From assembly GCF_002008225.1 (NCBI RefSeq), contig NZ_MRDH01000002.1:186001-250000 (forward strand): a stretch of 64,000 nt of DNA. The letters run 5' to 3'. Below the pieces are notes generated by a model. The model did no database searches and was not told the DNA's origin. It was given only the letters and a program-made list of their open reading frames with translations. This document shows, one piece after another, positions 53,843 to 63,079 of the stretch (the stretch's first letter is position 1; every line of letters begins with the position of its first letter). This stretch comes from Agrobacterium salinitolerans (GTDB lineage Bacteria; Pseudomonadota; Alphaproteobacteria; Rhizobiales; Rhizobiaceae). The position numbers and the translations under genes were made by a program.

Positions 53843-55132
53843 TCACCCCTCACTGGTCATCACCACGCATGCATAGGACTGCGCCTTCAGCGCCTTGCAG
53901 GCGGCAACCGCCGAAGACTGGTCTTCGAAGCCGGTGAACCGGGCGCGGTAAAGCGTTGCCGATCCGCTTTGCACCGCTTCGGTATAGGGAGCGATCCCGG
54001 CATGGTTTCTGGCGATGTTGGAGCGGGCATTGGCGAGCAGCGAGCGGGCGGCGGCTTCGCTGTCGGTGGCGGCGATCTGCACTTCCCAGCGGCTGCGCTG
54101 GCCGACGGAGGCTGCAGCGGGTGCCGGCCGCGGAATGGCTGAAACCTGCATCATGTCGGCCACCTGATCGTTCGCTGTGGCGATCTGCATGGCGACCGGA
54201 TCTGCGCGGCGGCGTTCGGCAAACATGGGCAGCGGCACGGCTGCGGGCGGCACATCGAAGGTACGGCTGACACTCGCGCTGGCGACGAGCTGTTCGGTAT
54301 TGCGGCTTCTCGATGCCTGCGGCACGGCCTTGTCGAGAAGGGCGGCCATCTGGGCATCGCGGCTGCGGGCGGTCTTGCCGCCTAGCACGACGCCAACGAC
54401 ACGGCGGCCATTATGATTGACGGCGCTGACGAGGTTGAAGCCGGAGGCATTGGTGTAACCGGTCTTGATGCCGTCCATGCCCTTGTAGCGATACATCAGA
54501 TTGTTGTGGCCGCGGATGCGTTTTCCCCGAAAGCTGAAGGATTCCATGGCGAAGAGGCGGTATTCCTTGGGAAAGTCACGCTGCAGCGCCAGGCCGAGTT
54601 TCGCCATGTCGCGCGCTGTCGTCACCTGCGATTTGCTGGGCAGGCCGGAGGCGTTGCGGAACACCGTTTTCGTCATGCCTAGCTGGCGGGCCTTGCGGGT
54701 CATCATTTGGGCAAAGCGCGCCTCCGAGCCGCCGAGATGGTCGCCCATGCCTTCCGCCATGTCGTTGGCGGATTTGACGATCATGCCATAGACGGCCTCG
54801 CGCACGGTGAAGGTCTGGCCCTGGCGTACATAGAGCTTCGAGGGGATGACCGACGCGCCGTTCTTTGACATCTTTATCTTCTGGTCCCAGCGCAGTTTCC
54901 CGGAATGCAGGGCCTCGAAGGTCATGTAAAGCGTCATCATCTTGGTGAGCGATGCGGGGTGGTTGAGCACATCGGCGTTGCGAGCGGCCAGAACCTTGCC
55001 GGTATTGGCGTCCATGATGAAATGGGCATAACCCGCCTGCGCAGGCGACGCCTGCAATGAGAGGATCGCGCAAAAGAAGGCGAGCGCGAAGACCCATGCA
55101 CCCGCCATTCCCCGTTTGACCGTTCCCGACAT
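53843..55132 (-). CDS. D-alanyl-D-alanine carboxypeptidase with SPOR domain
   Basis: A 429-residue exported penicillin-binding protein of the DacA/DacF type. A signal peptide ends near QASPAQA-GYA. The catalytic S61-L-T-K64 lies in HPASLTKMMTLYM, S-x-N in IVKSANDMAEG and the KTG triad in DGIKTGYTNASG. A C-terminal SPOR domain (WEVQIAATDSEAAARSLLAN onwards) binds denuded glycan and targets septa. It trims the pentapeptide of peptidoglycan. Convergent with the phosphoesterase gene. Confidence 0.93.
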   Translation of the reverse strand: MSGTVKRGMAGAWVFALAFFCAILSLQASPAQAGYAHFIMDANTGKVLAARNADVLNHPASLTKMMTLYMTFEALHSGKLRWDQKIKMSKNGASVIPSKLYVRQGQTFTVREAVYGMIVKSANDMAEGMGDHLGGSEARFAQMMTRKARQLGMTKTVFRNASGLPSKSQVTTARDMAKLGLALQRDFPKEYRLFAMESFSFRGKRIRGHNNLMYRYKGMDGIKTGYTNASGFNLVSAVNHNGRRVVGVVLGGKTARSRDAQMAALLDKAVPQASRSRNTEQLVASASVSRTFDVPPAAVPLPMFAERRRADPVAMQIATANDQVADMMQVSAIPRPAPAAASVGQRSRWEVQIAATDSEAAARSLLANARSNIARNHAGIAPYTEAVQSGSATLYRARFTGFEDQSSAVAACKALKAQSYACVVMTSEG

Positions 55133-55273
55133 AATTCACCCCTTTTGTTCGATCGCCGCGATGGGCGAAGTTTTACTGACACTTTCCGGCAACAAAACCG
55201 CTAAAACTTTAGAGATCGCTTTCATGCTTAATTAAGTATGAATTTCAAGCTGGCGGGCGGGTCTGCAATTTCC

Positions 55274-55307
55274 TTGAAAAGAAACCAACCATCCGGTATG
55301 TTTTGTG
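55274..55307 (+). promoter_or_regulatory. Promoter with TetR-type operator upstream of tetR-smr
   Basis: TTGAAA (55274-55279) and TATGTT (55297-55302) are 17 bases apart. Overlapping the spacer and -10 is an imperfect inverted repeat AACCAACC-ATCC-GGTATGTT (55283-55302). The likely transcription start is near 55308-55310, at the GTG start codon, implying leaderless translation. Confidence 0.55.
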
Positions 55308-55309
55308 TC

Positions 55310-55879
55310 GTGACAAATGCATATGAACGTAAGAAGCAACCCGAACTCGTGCGCCGCAATCTTCTCGATTGCGCGGCCAGACTCGCTGCTGAACAGGGTG
55401 TTGCGGCGCTCTCGGTGCAGGCGGTTGCGGACGCGGCCGGGGTGACGAAAGGCGGGTTGTTCCATCATTTCCCATCCAAGCAGGCGCTGCTGGAAGCGGT
55501 CATGGCGGACCTTCTGGCGGCTTTGGACTGTGAAATCGATGACCTCCTCTCACAGGATTGTGAAGGTTTCGGACGCTTCACGAGGGCCTATGTGAATGCA
55601 GTTTTCTCGGATCGGGGCAGGGATTCGGGGAAACAGTGGGCCGCGATTTCGGTTTCCATGGTCGGTGAACCGTCGCTTCGACGCATGTGGAACAGCTGGA
55701 TCGAGGGGCGGCTTGCCCGTCATAAGGAAACGGATAATGGGGTGGTACTGGAGCTGGTGCGGCTTGCCGCTGACGGCATCTGGTTCGCCGATCTTCTGGC
55801 CGATGATGGCAGGGCAGGTGGCGACAGGGCGGCTCTCAGAGCGCGCATGATCGCGCAGACGAAGAAGGATGCAGGGTGA
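55310..55879 (+). CDS. TetR-family regulator
   Basis: A 189-residue regulator from the GTG at 55310. The HTH is LSVQAVADAAGVTKGGLFHH followed by FPSKQALLEAVMADLLAALD, both classic TetR. Alternative starts at 55298 and 55238 lie in or above the promoter. Its stop overlaps the start of an SMR exporter gene (TGATG), so it probably represses the exporter and itself, as with many QacR/SugE-type pairs. Confidence 0.88.
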   Translation: MTNAYERKKQPELVRRNLLDCAARLAAEQGVAALSVQAVADAAGVTKGGLFHHFPSKQALLEAVMADLLAALDCEIDDLLSQDCEGFGRFTRAYVNAVFSDRGRDSGKQWAAISVSMVGEPSLRRMWNSWIEGRLARHKETDNGVVLELVRLAADGIWFADLLADDGRAGGDRAALRARMIAQTKKDAG

Positions 55880-56223
55880 TGAATGCAGCTGTCTTGACCT
55901 ATGGAGCGCTCATCGCCGCCATCGTCTGCGAAGTCATCGCGACCTCCTTTCTGCAGCAGTCGCAGCAATTCTCCCGGTTTTTGCCGACGGTGCTGATGGC
56001 GCTGTTTTACGGAGCGGCCTTTTATCTGCTGTCGTTCACACTGCGGGCCATGCCGGTCGGCGTGGCCTATGCGATCTGGAGCGGGCTTGGCATCGTGCTG
56101 ATTTCCGGGATCGGTTATTTCGTTTTCCGCCAGACGCTGGATATCGCCGCCGTCATCGGCCTCGGGTTTATCGTGACGGGGGTGGTGATTGTGAATGTTT
56201 TTTCGAAGACGGTGGGGCATTAA
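55879..56223 (+). CDS. Small multidrug resistance (SMR/EmrE-type) exporter
   Basis: A 114-residue four-helix exporter. Helix 1 carries the essential glutamate in AAIVCEVIATSFLQQSQQF (E15 region), and VGVAYAIWSGLGIVLISGIG is the diagnostic helix 3. It works as a dimer that exchanges cationic drugs, guanidinium-like or quaternary amines for protons. Translationally coupled to the TetR gene. Confidence 0.93.
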   Translation: MNAAVLTYGALIAAIVCEVIATSFLQQSQQFSRFLPTVLMALFYGAAFYLLSFTLRAMPVGVAYAIWSGLGIVLISGIGYFVFRQTLDIAAVIGLGFIVTGVVIVNVFSKTVGH

Positions 56224-56241
56224 CGGCACCCCTGCACCCTT

Positions 56242-56354
56242 CCTCATTCCTGCGCCCGTCACAGGAATCCAGCCGGCGCGCGTCTGCGCGACGGGGAGAG
56301 TCCTTTCGGCCCAAGGACTTGGGCTGGCTCCCTGTGACGAGCACAGGGATGAGG
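56242..56354. repeat. Large palindromic repeat element
   Basis: Two 33-base arms (56242-56274 and 56322-56354) are inverted complements with only a few mismatches; each has a CGTCACAGG / CCTGTGACG block and CCTCAT / ATGAGG ends. A 47-base centre separates them. It lies between convergent genes, where it may also act as a transcription barrier. Confidence 0.65.
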
Positions 56355-56405
56355 GAGGCAAAGTACGACGGGGCGTTCTGAGACACTGGCTCTGAGTTAT
56401 CACCA

Positions 56406-57539
56406 TCACGCCAGAATGCTGCGATCCACATCCGTAATCAGCCGCTTGCCGCAAAGCGCCATGCTGATATCCATCTCCTTGCGGATAATCTCCAGCGCCG
56501 TGGTTACGCCCCGCTTGCCATCGGCGCCGAGGCCATAGAGGAAGGGGCGGCCGATATAGGTGCCTTTGGCGCCGAGCGCCACGGCCTTCAGCACATCCTG
56601 ACCGGAGCGGATGCCGCCATCCATATGCACCTCGACCCTGTCGCCGACGGCGTCGAGGATCTTCGGCAGCATGGCGATGGAGGAATGCGCGCCATCAAGC
56701 TGGCGGCCGCCATGGTTGGAAACGATGATGGCGTCGGCGCCGGTATCGAGCGAGGCGCGCGCATCCTCCTCGTCAAGGATGCCCTTGAGGATAAGCTTGC
56801 CGCCCCAACGCTGCTTGATCCATTCGACGTCTTTCCACGACAGGCGCGGATCGAACTGTTCCGCCGTCCAGGAGGAGAGCGAGGAGAGGTCGGAGACATT
56901 TTTGGCGTGGCCGACGATGTTGCCGAAGCTGCGCCGCTTGGTGCGCGCCATGTCCAAGCACCATTTCGGCCGGGTCGCCATCTGCCAGATGTGTTTCGGG
57001 GTGAATTTTGGCGGGGCCGAGAGGCCGTTGCGCAGATCCTTGTGGCGCTGGCCGAGAATTTGCAGATCGAGCGTCAGCACCAGTGCCGAGCACCCGGCGG
57101 CCTTCGCCCGGTCGATCAGATTGTTGACGAAGTCGCGGTCCTTCATCACATAGAGCTGGAACCAGAAGGGTTTCGAGGTGACCGAGGCGACATCCTCGAT
57201 GGAGCAGATGCTCATGGTGGAAAGCGTGAAGGGTACGCCGAATTCTTCGGCTGCTTGTGCCGCCAGCATCTCGCCATCGGCGTGCTGCATGCCGGTCAGG
57301 CCGGTGGGGGAAAGAGCCACTGGCATGGAAACCTTCTCACCGATCATTTCGGTGGCAAGCGACCGGTCGGTCATGTCGACCAGCACGCGCTGGCGCAGCT
57401 TTATCTTGGAAAAATCCTCCTCATTGGCGCGGTAGGTGCCTTCCGTCCATGCGCCGCTGTCGGCGTAGTCGAAAAACATTTTCGGCACACGGCGCTGAGC
57501 CTGTTGCTTCAGGTCCGCTATGGTCAGGATTTTGCCCAT
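56406..57539 (-). CDS. lldD: FMN-dependent L-lactate dehydrogenase / alpha-hydroxy-acid oxidase
   Basis: A 377-residue FMN enzyme. IADLKQQAQRRVPKMFFDYA is the N-terminal signature, SMPVALSPTGLTGMQHADGE the FMN loop and IVSNHGGRQLDGAHSS the active-site His-Gly-Gly-Arg segment; HMDGGIRSGQDVLKAVALGA binds phosphate. It oxidises L-lactate or a related 2-hydroxy acid to the keto acid. ATG 57539 has AAGG upstream. Substrate within the family is inferred. Confidence 0.85.
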   Translation of the reverse strand: MGKILTIADLKQQAQRRVPKMFFDYADSGAWTEGTYRANEEDFSKIKLRQRVLVDMTDRSLATEMIGEKVSMPVALSPTGLTGMQHADGEMLAAQAAEEFGVPFTLSTMSICSIEDVASVTSKPFWFQLYVMKDRDFVNNLIDRAKAAGCSALVLTLDLQILGQRHKDLRNGLSAPPKFTPKHIWQMATRPKWCLDMARTKRRSFGNIVGHAKNVSDLSSLSSWTAEQFDPRLSWKDVEWIKQRWGGKLILKGILDEEDARASLDTGADAIIVSNHGGRQLDGAHSSIAMLPKILDAVGDRVEVHMDGGIRSGQDVLKAVALGAKGTYIGRPFLYGLGADGKRGVTTALEIIRKEMDISMALCGKRLITDVDRSILA

Positions 57540-57619
57540 GGATAAAGCCTTCACATTTGAATGATGGCTTCACATATCATGGATGGCGTGGTGGCGACAT
57601 CAAAATCGTCGCCGTACTG

Positions 57620-58369
57620 TTACCAAAATGCGCGCAGGAACAGTTCGCAGCCGAGCAGAAGCAGGCAGATGAGAAACCAACGCCGGAACGTCGCCGGGCT
57701 GACGATGTGGCGAACCTTCTGACCGAGCCACATGCCGGCAAGGGCTGGCAGGACGGCCAGCGCGGAAAGTGACAGATGCTCGACGTGAAAGGCATTCTGC
57801 GAGGCAAGCCCGGTAGCCAGTGCAATGGTTGAAACGGTGAAGGAAAGGCCGAGCGCCTGCACGAGATCGTCGCGGTTAAATCCGAGTGACTGAACATAGG
57901 GGACGGCGGGCACGACGAAAATTCCGGTGCCGCCGGTCAGAAGGCCCGTCGCCAGCCCCATGACGGGTGAGAGTTTTGGTTCCAGCCTTGCCGGAATCGA
58001 GACCGGTCTGGCAAGCAGGCTATACGTCGCGTAAACCGCAAGGCACAGGCCGAGCGCCGAGGTGGTCCAGACGCCGGTGCCCGCCGTCATCAGCCGGATG
58101 CCGATGAGGGTGCCAAGCACAATGGCTATCATCATCGGCCACAGCCGCTTCACGATGGCCCGGAAATCAGGCCCAGCCAGCAATTGCCAGATATTTGTGA
58201 CGAAGGAGGGCAGGATGAGCAGGCCGGCGGCGATGGCCGGCGGCATGAAGAGGCCGAGCACGCCCATGGCGACGGTGGGCAGTCCCATGCCGGTCACCCC
58301 CTTGACGATGCCGGCAACGATGAAGGTCGCGAGGATCATGAGCAGGGTGGTTGGGTCTAGATCCGGCAT
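57620..58369 (-). CDS. TauE/SafE-family sulfite exporter-like protein
   Basis: A 249-residue membrane protein with about eight helices and the family repeat: GIVKGVTGMGLPTVAMGVLG near the N-terminus and PVMGLATGLLTGGTGIFVVP in the second half. TauE-like proteins export sulfite, sulfoacetate or similar anions. It lies in the same orientation upstream of the lactate dehydrogenase gene with an 80-base gap. Substrate unknown. Confidence 0.88.
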   Translation of the reverse strand: MPDLDPTTLLMILATFIVAGIVKGVTGMGLPTVAMGVLGLFMPPAIAAGLLILPSFVTNIWQLLAGPDFRAIVKRLWPMMIAIVLGTLIGIRLMTAGTGVWTTSALGLCLAVYATYSLLARPVSIPARLEPKLSPVMGLATGLLTGGTGIFVVPAVPYVQSLGFNRDDLVQALGLSFTVSTIALATGLASQNAFHVEHLSLSALAVLPALAGMWLGQKVRHIVSPATFRRWFLICLLLLGCELFLRAFW

Positions 58370-58427
58370 TGGGCACTCCAGAGTTCATTCGCATTTCGGC
58401 CGGGGGGTGCCAGCCAGTCATATGAAG

Positions 58428-58589
58428 CGAGCGGGTGCGGCACGGTTTCTTCTCCCCGCCGGGGAGAAGGTGGCCCGAAGGGTCGGATGAGGGGGCAAGC
58501 TCTCCGAATATCGCCGACGTTGCCCCCTCATCCCGCTGCCGCGGACTTCTCCCCGGCGGGGAGAAGAAACAAGGGGCATCCGCTCGCTC
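58428..58589. repeat. RIME-like palindromic intergenic repeat, copy 2
   Basis: Inverted relative to copy 1 at 41288-41428. It has TTTCTTCTCCCC and GGGGAGAAGAAA ends, internal GGATGAGGGGGC and GCCCCCTCATCC arms, and similar outer flanks (GAGCGGGTGC / GCATCCGCTCGCTC). Confidence 0.75.
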
Positions 58590-58642
58590 CATAGATATTG
58601 GTTTAAGCGAGATCGTGACCGGATGTTTCGGCCCAAGCCGAA

Positions 58643-59953
58643 CTATGCAAGCGTGCTTTTCATCGCCTTACCGGCCACGTAGGTTTCGACGACGGTGCGG
58701 TCGTCGCCCATGGTCAGCATCAGGAACAGTTCTTCCGTCAGGCTGTTCACCACTTCCATCTTCAGCGCCATGGCGGGTGTCGAGGAGGCGTTCAGCACGG
58801 TGATGTCGGCGTCCGTGCCGGCCTCCAGCGTGCCGATGCGATCGACCATGGAGAGGGCTTCGGCGTTGCCTCGGGTCATCAGATACCAGCTTTCCAGCGG
58901 GTTGAGACGTTCGCCCAGCAATTGCTGGATCTTGTAGGCCTCGTCCATGGTGCGCAGCATGGAATAGCTCGATCCGCCGCCGATATCGGTGGCAACCGCG
59001 ATACGAACAGGCTTTTCGCGCCGTTGCAGCTTTTTCATCGGGAACAGGCCGGAGCCGATGAAGAGGTTCGAGGTGGGGCAATGTACGGCTACCGCGCCGG
59101 TTTCCGAGAGTACATCTGCCTCGCGGTCAGAGAGGTGGATGGCGTGGCCGAGCAGGGTCTTTTCGCCCATCAGGCCGTAGCGCACATAGATATCCGTATA
59201 GTCGGTCGCCTCAGGGTAAAGCTCGCAGGTATATTTGATCTCATCCAGATTTTCGGAAAGATGCGTCTGGATGAAGAGATCGGGAAATTCCTGCGCCAGC
59301 GCCTGTGCTGCTTCCATCTGCTTCGGCGTGGAGGTGATGGCGAAACGCGGCGTGATGGCGACGTGGTTGCGGCCCTTGCCGTGCCAGTCGGCGATCACTT
59401 GCCGGGTCTCGTCATAGGAGGTTTCCGGCGTGTCGAGCAGTCCTTGCGGGGCGTTGCGGTCCATCATCACCTTGCCGCCGACCATCAGCATGTTGCGCTT
59501 CAGGGCCTCAGCAAAAAAGGCGTCGGCGGAGGTCTTGTGCACGGAGCAATAGGCAACGGCGGTGGTGGTGCCGTGGCGCAGAAGCTCGTCGTAAAAATGC
59601 GTGGCGATGCGCTGGGCGTGGGCAGTTTCGACGAAACGGCATTCTTCCGGGAAGGTATAGGTGTTCAGCCATTCCAAGAGATTGGCGGCATAGGAGCCGA
59701 TGACCTGCATCTGCGGGAAATGCAGGTGCATGTCGATGAGGCCGGGCACGATGAGATGCGGGCGGTGGTCCTTTTCCTCGACGTTTTCGGGGGCTGTCTC
59801 ACGGATATCGGCATAGTCGCCAATGGCAGCGATCCTGCCGTCTTCGATCAGCAGGCCACCGTCTTCGATATAGACATAGCTTTGCGTATCGTCGATTGCG
59901 AGCGGCGCGCGGCGGAAGCTCAGCAGACGGCCACGCAGCAGAACCATGCTCAT
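58643..59953 (-). CDS. guaD: Guanine deaminase
   Basis: A 436-residue amidohydrolase. Zinc ligands are visible in LIVPGLIDMHLHFPQMQVIG (H-x-H), FIQTHLSENLDEIKY and LLGHAIHLSD, and CPTSNLFIGSGLFPM is specific for guanine deaminases. It converts guanine to xanthine, feeding xanthine dehydrogenase. Its start overlaps the puuD stop (ATGA), so the two are coupled. Confidence 0.93.
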   Translation of the reverse strand: MSMVLLRGRLLSFRRAPLAIDDTQSYVYIEDGGLLIEDGRIAAIGDYADIRETAPENVEEKDHRPHLIVPGLIDMHLHFPQMQVIGSYAANLLEWLNTYTFPEECRFVETAHAQRIATHFYDELLRHGTTTAVAYCSVHKTSADAFFAEALKRNMLMVGGKVMMDRNAPQGLLDTPETSYDETRQVIADWHGKGRNHVAITPRFAITSTPKQMEAAQALAQEFPDLFIQTHLSENLDEIKYTCELYPEATDYTDIYVRYGLMGEKTLLGHAIHLSDREADVLSETGAVAVHCPTSNLFIGSGLFPMKKLQRREKPVRIAVATDIGGGSSYSMLRTMDEAYKIQQLLGERLNPLESWYLMTRGNAEALSMVDRIGTLEAGTDADITVLNASSTPAMALKMEVVNSLTEELFLMLTMGDDRTVVETYVAGKAMKSTLA

Positions 59954-61212
59954 TCGGTTTTTCCTTCGGCTTTTCCAGCCCCGGAAACCGCACTTTCATA
60001 CCATGCGGTCAGCAGCTTGCGCTCATCCGGGGTGATGGCGGTGATGTTGCCGGGAGGCATGGCATGGCTGCGGCCGGCTTGCAAATAGATTTCGCGCGCA
60101 TGGGCGGCGATCTGTTCGTCGGTTTCGAGCTTCACCGATTTCGGTGTGAAGGGCACGCCTTCCCACACCGGCTCGGCCGCATGGCACATGGAACAGCGGC
60201 CCTGAACCACATCGCGGGCCTTGGCGAAATGGGTGTCGGTGACGAATTGCTGCTGCATCGGCGAAAGCGTCGCTGCCTTCTGTTCTTCTTCGCCGGTCAG
60301 CACCTTCGGCACCGTGGAAAGCCACATGATGACGATGAAGATGAGCGCGGTCGCGAGCCAGGTCCAAGTCGGCTTGCCCTTGCGGGCGTGGGTGGTGTTG
60401 AACCAGTGGCGGATGGTGACGCCCATCAGGAACACCAGCGCTGCGATGATCCAGTTGAACTGGGTCGCAAAGGCCAGCGGATAATGGTTCGACAGCATGA
60501 AGAAGATCACGGGCAACGTCAGATAGTTGTTGTGTAGAGAGCGCTGCTTGGCGATGCGGCCATATTTCGGGTCCGGCGTGCGCCCGGCGATCAGGTCGGC
60601 GACGACGATCTTCTGGTTGGGAATGATGATGAAGAACACATTCGCCGACATGATGGTGGCGGTAAACGCGCCGAGATGCAGGAACGCGGCGCGGCCGGTG
60701 AAGACCTGCGTATAACCCCAGGCCATCGCCACCAGCGCGACATAAAGGACAATCATCAAGCCCCATGTGTTGTTGCCGAGCGGCGATTTGCAGAGGAAAT
60801 CGTAAAACAGCCAGCCAATGGCAAGCGATGCAAGCGACAGGCCGATGGCCTGGAACTGGGTGAGATCAAGCACCGAATGATCGATGAGGAAGAGATCGGC
60901 GCCGCCATAATAAACGATGCAGAGCATGGCGAAGCCGGAAAGCCAGGTGACGTAGCTTTCCCATTTGAACCATGTCAGGTGCTCGGGCATGCGGGCAGGG
61001 GCGACCAGATATTTCTGGATGTGGTAAAAGCCGCCGCCATGCACCTGCCATTCCTCGCCATAGGCACCCGGCGGCATATCCGGGCGTTTGACCAGCCCGA
61101 GATCGAGCGCGATGAAATAAAAGGATGAGCCGATCCAGGCGATGGCGGTGATGACGTGGAGCCAGCGGACGGCAAAGGCCATCCATTCCCACGCAATGGC
61201 ATATTCGTACAT
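59950..61212 (-). CDS. puuD: Membrane urate oxidase PuuD with cytochrome c domain
   Basis: A 420-residue protein. The N-terminal 300 residues form about eight helices (WLHVITAIAWIGSSFYFIAL first) of the DUF989 urate-hydroxylase domain. The C-terminal domain has a haem-binding CSMCH (C340-H344) and a later methionine in HAMPPGNIT. PuuD oxidises urate to 5-hydroxyisourate and passes electrons to the respiratory chain, replacing soluble uricase. Coupled to guaD. Confidence 0.93.
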   Translation of the reverse strand: MYEYAIAWEWMAFAVRWLHVITAIAWIGSSFYFIALDLGLVKRPDMPPGAYGEEWQVHGGGFYHIQKYLVAPARMPEHLTWFKWESYVTWLSGFAMLCIVYYGGADLFLIDHSVLDLTQFQAIGLSLASLAIGWLFYDFLCKSPLGNNTWGLMIVLYVALVAMAWGYTQVFTGRAAFLHLGAFTATIMSANVFFIIIPNQKIVVADLIAGRTPDPKYGRIAKQRSLHNNYLTLPVIFFMLSNHYPLAFATQFNWIIAALVFLMGVTIRHWFNTTHARKGKPTWTWLATALIFIVIMWLSTVPKVLTGEEEQKAATLSPMQQQFVTDTHFAKARDVVQGRCSMCHAAEPVWEGVPFTPKSVKLETDEQIAAHAREIYLQAGRSHAMPPGNITAITPDERKLLTAWYESAVSGAGKAEGKTE

Positions 61213-61713
61213 GCGGTTCCCCTGATCCTTGTGCAGCGCACCTTGCGAGAAATTTGGCCTTTAGGGAAGGGGAAAGCAAAGCTTGGCGCGCGATTGTTCA
61301 CAATCCGATGCTCTTGTGTCTGCAATATCAGTTTGTTGTATCCTTTAGCGTGGGTTGGCCCGGTAAAGTTGCACTAGCTCATTCCTGTCGCATCGTTTGT
61401 GCTTAGCTGGCTAACGCGACTCAGCTATTATCCTTTGTGCAGTCTGCTGATGTGCTAAAATATAAGGCTGCGGAGTCCTGTAGGGCGTCTTGCCGGAAAT
61501 CCATTCCGGTTTTATGCGCGATACGCAGGGCTTCCATGACATGTTTCGCTGGCGGTTCTTCCGGAAGCGGGCGCTGCGAACCCTGGGTGGGGGCAGATCA
61601 GGGGGCAGGTATCGCAGTTCCCGGCGCCGTTGTGTCCGGGTAAGTGTTGATGTGAAATTTGAATAAAGGGACGCAATGATCTTCCGGCTGCCGCCGTTGT
61701 TTCAACGGAGACC
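61213..61713 (+). other. Intergenic region between puuD and a secreted-protein gene
   Basis: About 500 bases carrying the divergent promoters of puuD and the following gene. No convincing additional gene; the short frames here have serine/arginine-rich, non-protein-like content. No promoter element was identified with confidence. Confidence 0.45.
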
Positions 61714-62058
61714 ATGCCGATGCGCCTTGTTCTGACGGTCCTCTTCCTATCTCTGGCGTTCAGCGCCACCGCGCTTGCCCATGAATCCCACAAGGGGTTT
61801 AAATATGAAAGCTATTGCTGCAATGGCGACGCCGAAACCGGCGACTGCCAGATGATCCCCACGCGCAGTGTTCGTGTCACGTCCGACGGTTACGAGGTCT
61901 CGCTCGCGCCCGGCGATCACCGCATGGTCACGCGACGCCACGTCTTCAACTGGTCGCAGCGCGAGGCAAGACGATCCGAAGATGGCGAATATCATCTCTG
62001 CCTGTTTCCGGATGAGGATACGCCGCGCTGTTTTTACGCGCCGGACATGGGGTTTTGA
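61714..62058 (+). CDS. Small periplasmic protein of unknown function
   Basis: A 114-residue protein with signal peptide MPMRLVLTVLFLSLAFSATA (cleavage near ALAHES). The mature part has a Cys-Cys pair (YESYCCNGDAETGDCQ) and a conserved-looking HVFNWSQREARRSEDGEYHL plus a C-terminal CLFPDEDTPRCFYAPDMGF. It resembles small rhizobial proteins of this cysteine pattern with no known role. GGAGA precedes the ATG. The 3' end overlaps the convergent LysR gene by 25 bases. Confidence 0.75.
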   Translation: MPMRLVLTVLFLSLAFSATALAHESHKGFKYESYCCNGDAETGDCQMIPTRSVRVTSDGYEVSLAPGDHRMVTRRHVFNWSQREARRSEDGEYHLCLFPDEDTPRCFYAPDMGF

Positions 62059-62963
62059 GGCGGTTGCTGCGGATGGCTTTCTTCGATCCGCTTCAATATC
62101 CAGTCGCGAAACAGTTTGATCTTGCGGATGTTCCTGCGGTTTTCGGGGTAGACCAGCCAATAGTTCTTGCCTTCGCTGCTGAGGTGTTCGAAGGGCTGGT
62201 AAAGGCGGCCGAGGGCAATCTCATCGGCATAGAGTTCAGGGGTGAGCATGGCCACCCCTTGGCTGGCGATCGCGGCGGCGGCTTCGAAGGCCTGTACATT
62301 GAGGCGGCTGCGAGGATAACGATTTAGGCCGGGATTTTCGACGCCGACTTCCTGGAACCATTGGCTCCACCAGATATCGCCGGGATCGATGATGCGCAGG
62401 CGCAGCAGGTCTTCCGGTTTGTGCAATCCGCCGATGCTTTCGGCAAGGCTCGGATGCAGCATCGGCGTATAAACGCCGCGCAGCAATTGATGATAGATAA
62501 GCCCTTTGCCGTTATCTTTGCTCCAGCGAATGGCGACATCGCAATCGGATTGGGAAAAATCGATCAATGTCCCCGACGTTTCCAACCGCACGGCGATGGA
62601 AGGATGTTCGAGCTGGAAAGCTCCCAGATGCCGCGAGAGCCAGCGCGAAGCAAAGGTGGCCGTGGAATGGATGGTCAAGGTGGCGTCAGGCGTGTCACGC
62701 ACATTATCTACGGCCTCCTGTAACGTATTGAAAGCTTCGGCGACTTTCGGCGCGAGTTTCTGCCCGGCCTCGGTCAGCGAAACCTGCCGCGCCCTTCTGA
62801 TGAAGAGCGGTTCGCCGATATTCTCTTCCAGCAGTTTCACCTGATAGCTCACCGCCGTCTGCGTCATGCCCAGTTCCTCACCGGCCTTGGTGAAACTGAG
62901 ATGCCTTGCGGCGGCTTCGAACACCCGCAGGGCGTTCAGCGGGAACTGGCGCGACATTTTCAT
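62034..62963 (-). CDS. LysR-family regulator, GcvA-like
   Basis: A 309-residue LysR regulator. The N-terminus FPLNALRVFEAAARHLSFTK and HTH GEELGMTQTAVSYQVKLLEE are of the GcvA/AmpR kind, and the effector domain has CDVAIRWSKDNGKGLIYHQL. It is divergent from a small gene at 63080 and lies between purine genes, so it may control them (inference). It overlaps the convergent secreted-protein gene. Confidence 0.9.
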   Translation of the reverse strand: MKMSRQFPLNALRVFEAAARHLSFTKAGEELGMTQTAVSYQVKLLEENIGEPLFIRRARQVSLTEAGQKLAPKVAEAFNTLQEAVDNVRDTPDATLTIHSTATFASRWLSRHLGAFQLEHPSIAVRLETSGTLIDFSQSDCDVAIRWSKDNGKGLIYHQLLRGVYTPMLHPSLAESIGGLHKPEDLLRLRIIDPGDIWWSQWFQEVGVENPGLNRYPRSRLNVQAFEAAAAIASQGVAMLTPELYADEIALGRLYQPFEHLSSEGKNYWLVYPENRRNIRKIKLFRDWILKRIEESHPQQPPQNPMSGA

Positions 62964-63079
62964 GGATAAGTTCTCTTTATGCCAATTGCCGAAGGTTTCA
63001 TTGGTTTTTCTCCGGAAAACAGAGCATTTTTAGCTCAATTCATCAACTGAGCTTCTGACATTTTTGAATGGAGACGAAC

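Noticed and set aside
58922..60088. 388-codon frame antisense to guanine deaminase
   Set aside because: The deaminase on the minus strand is complete with zinc ligands; this is a shadow.
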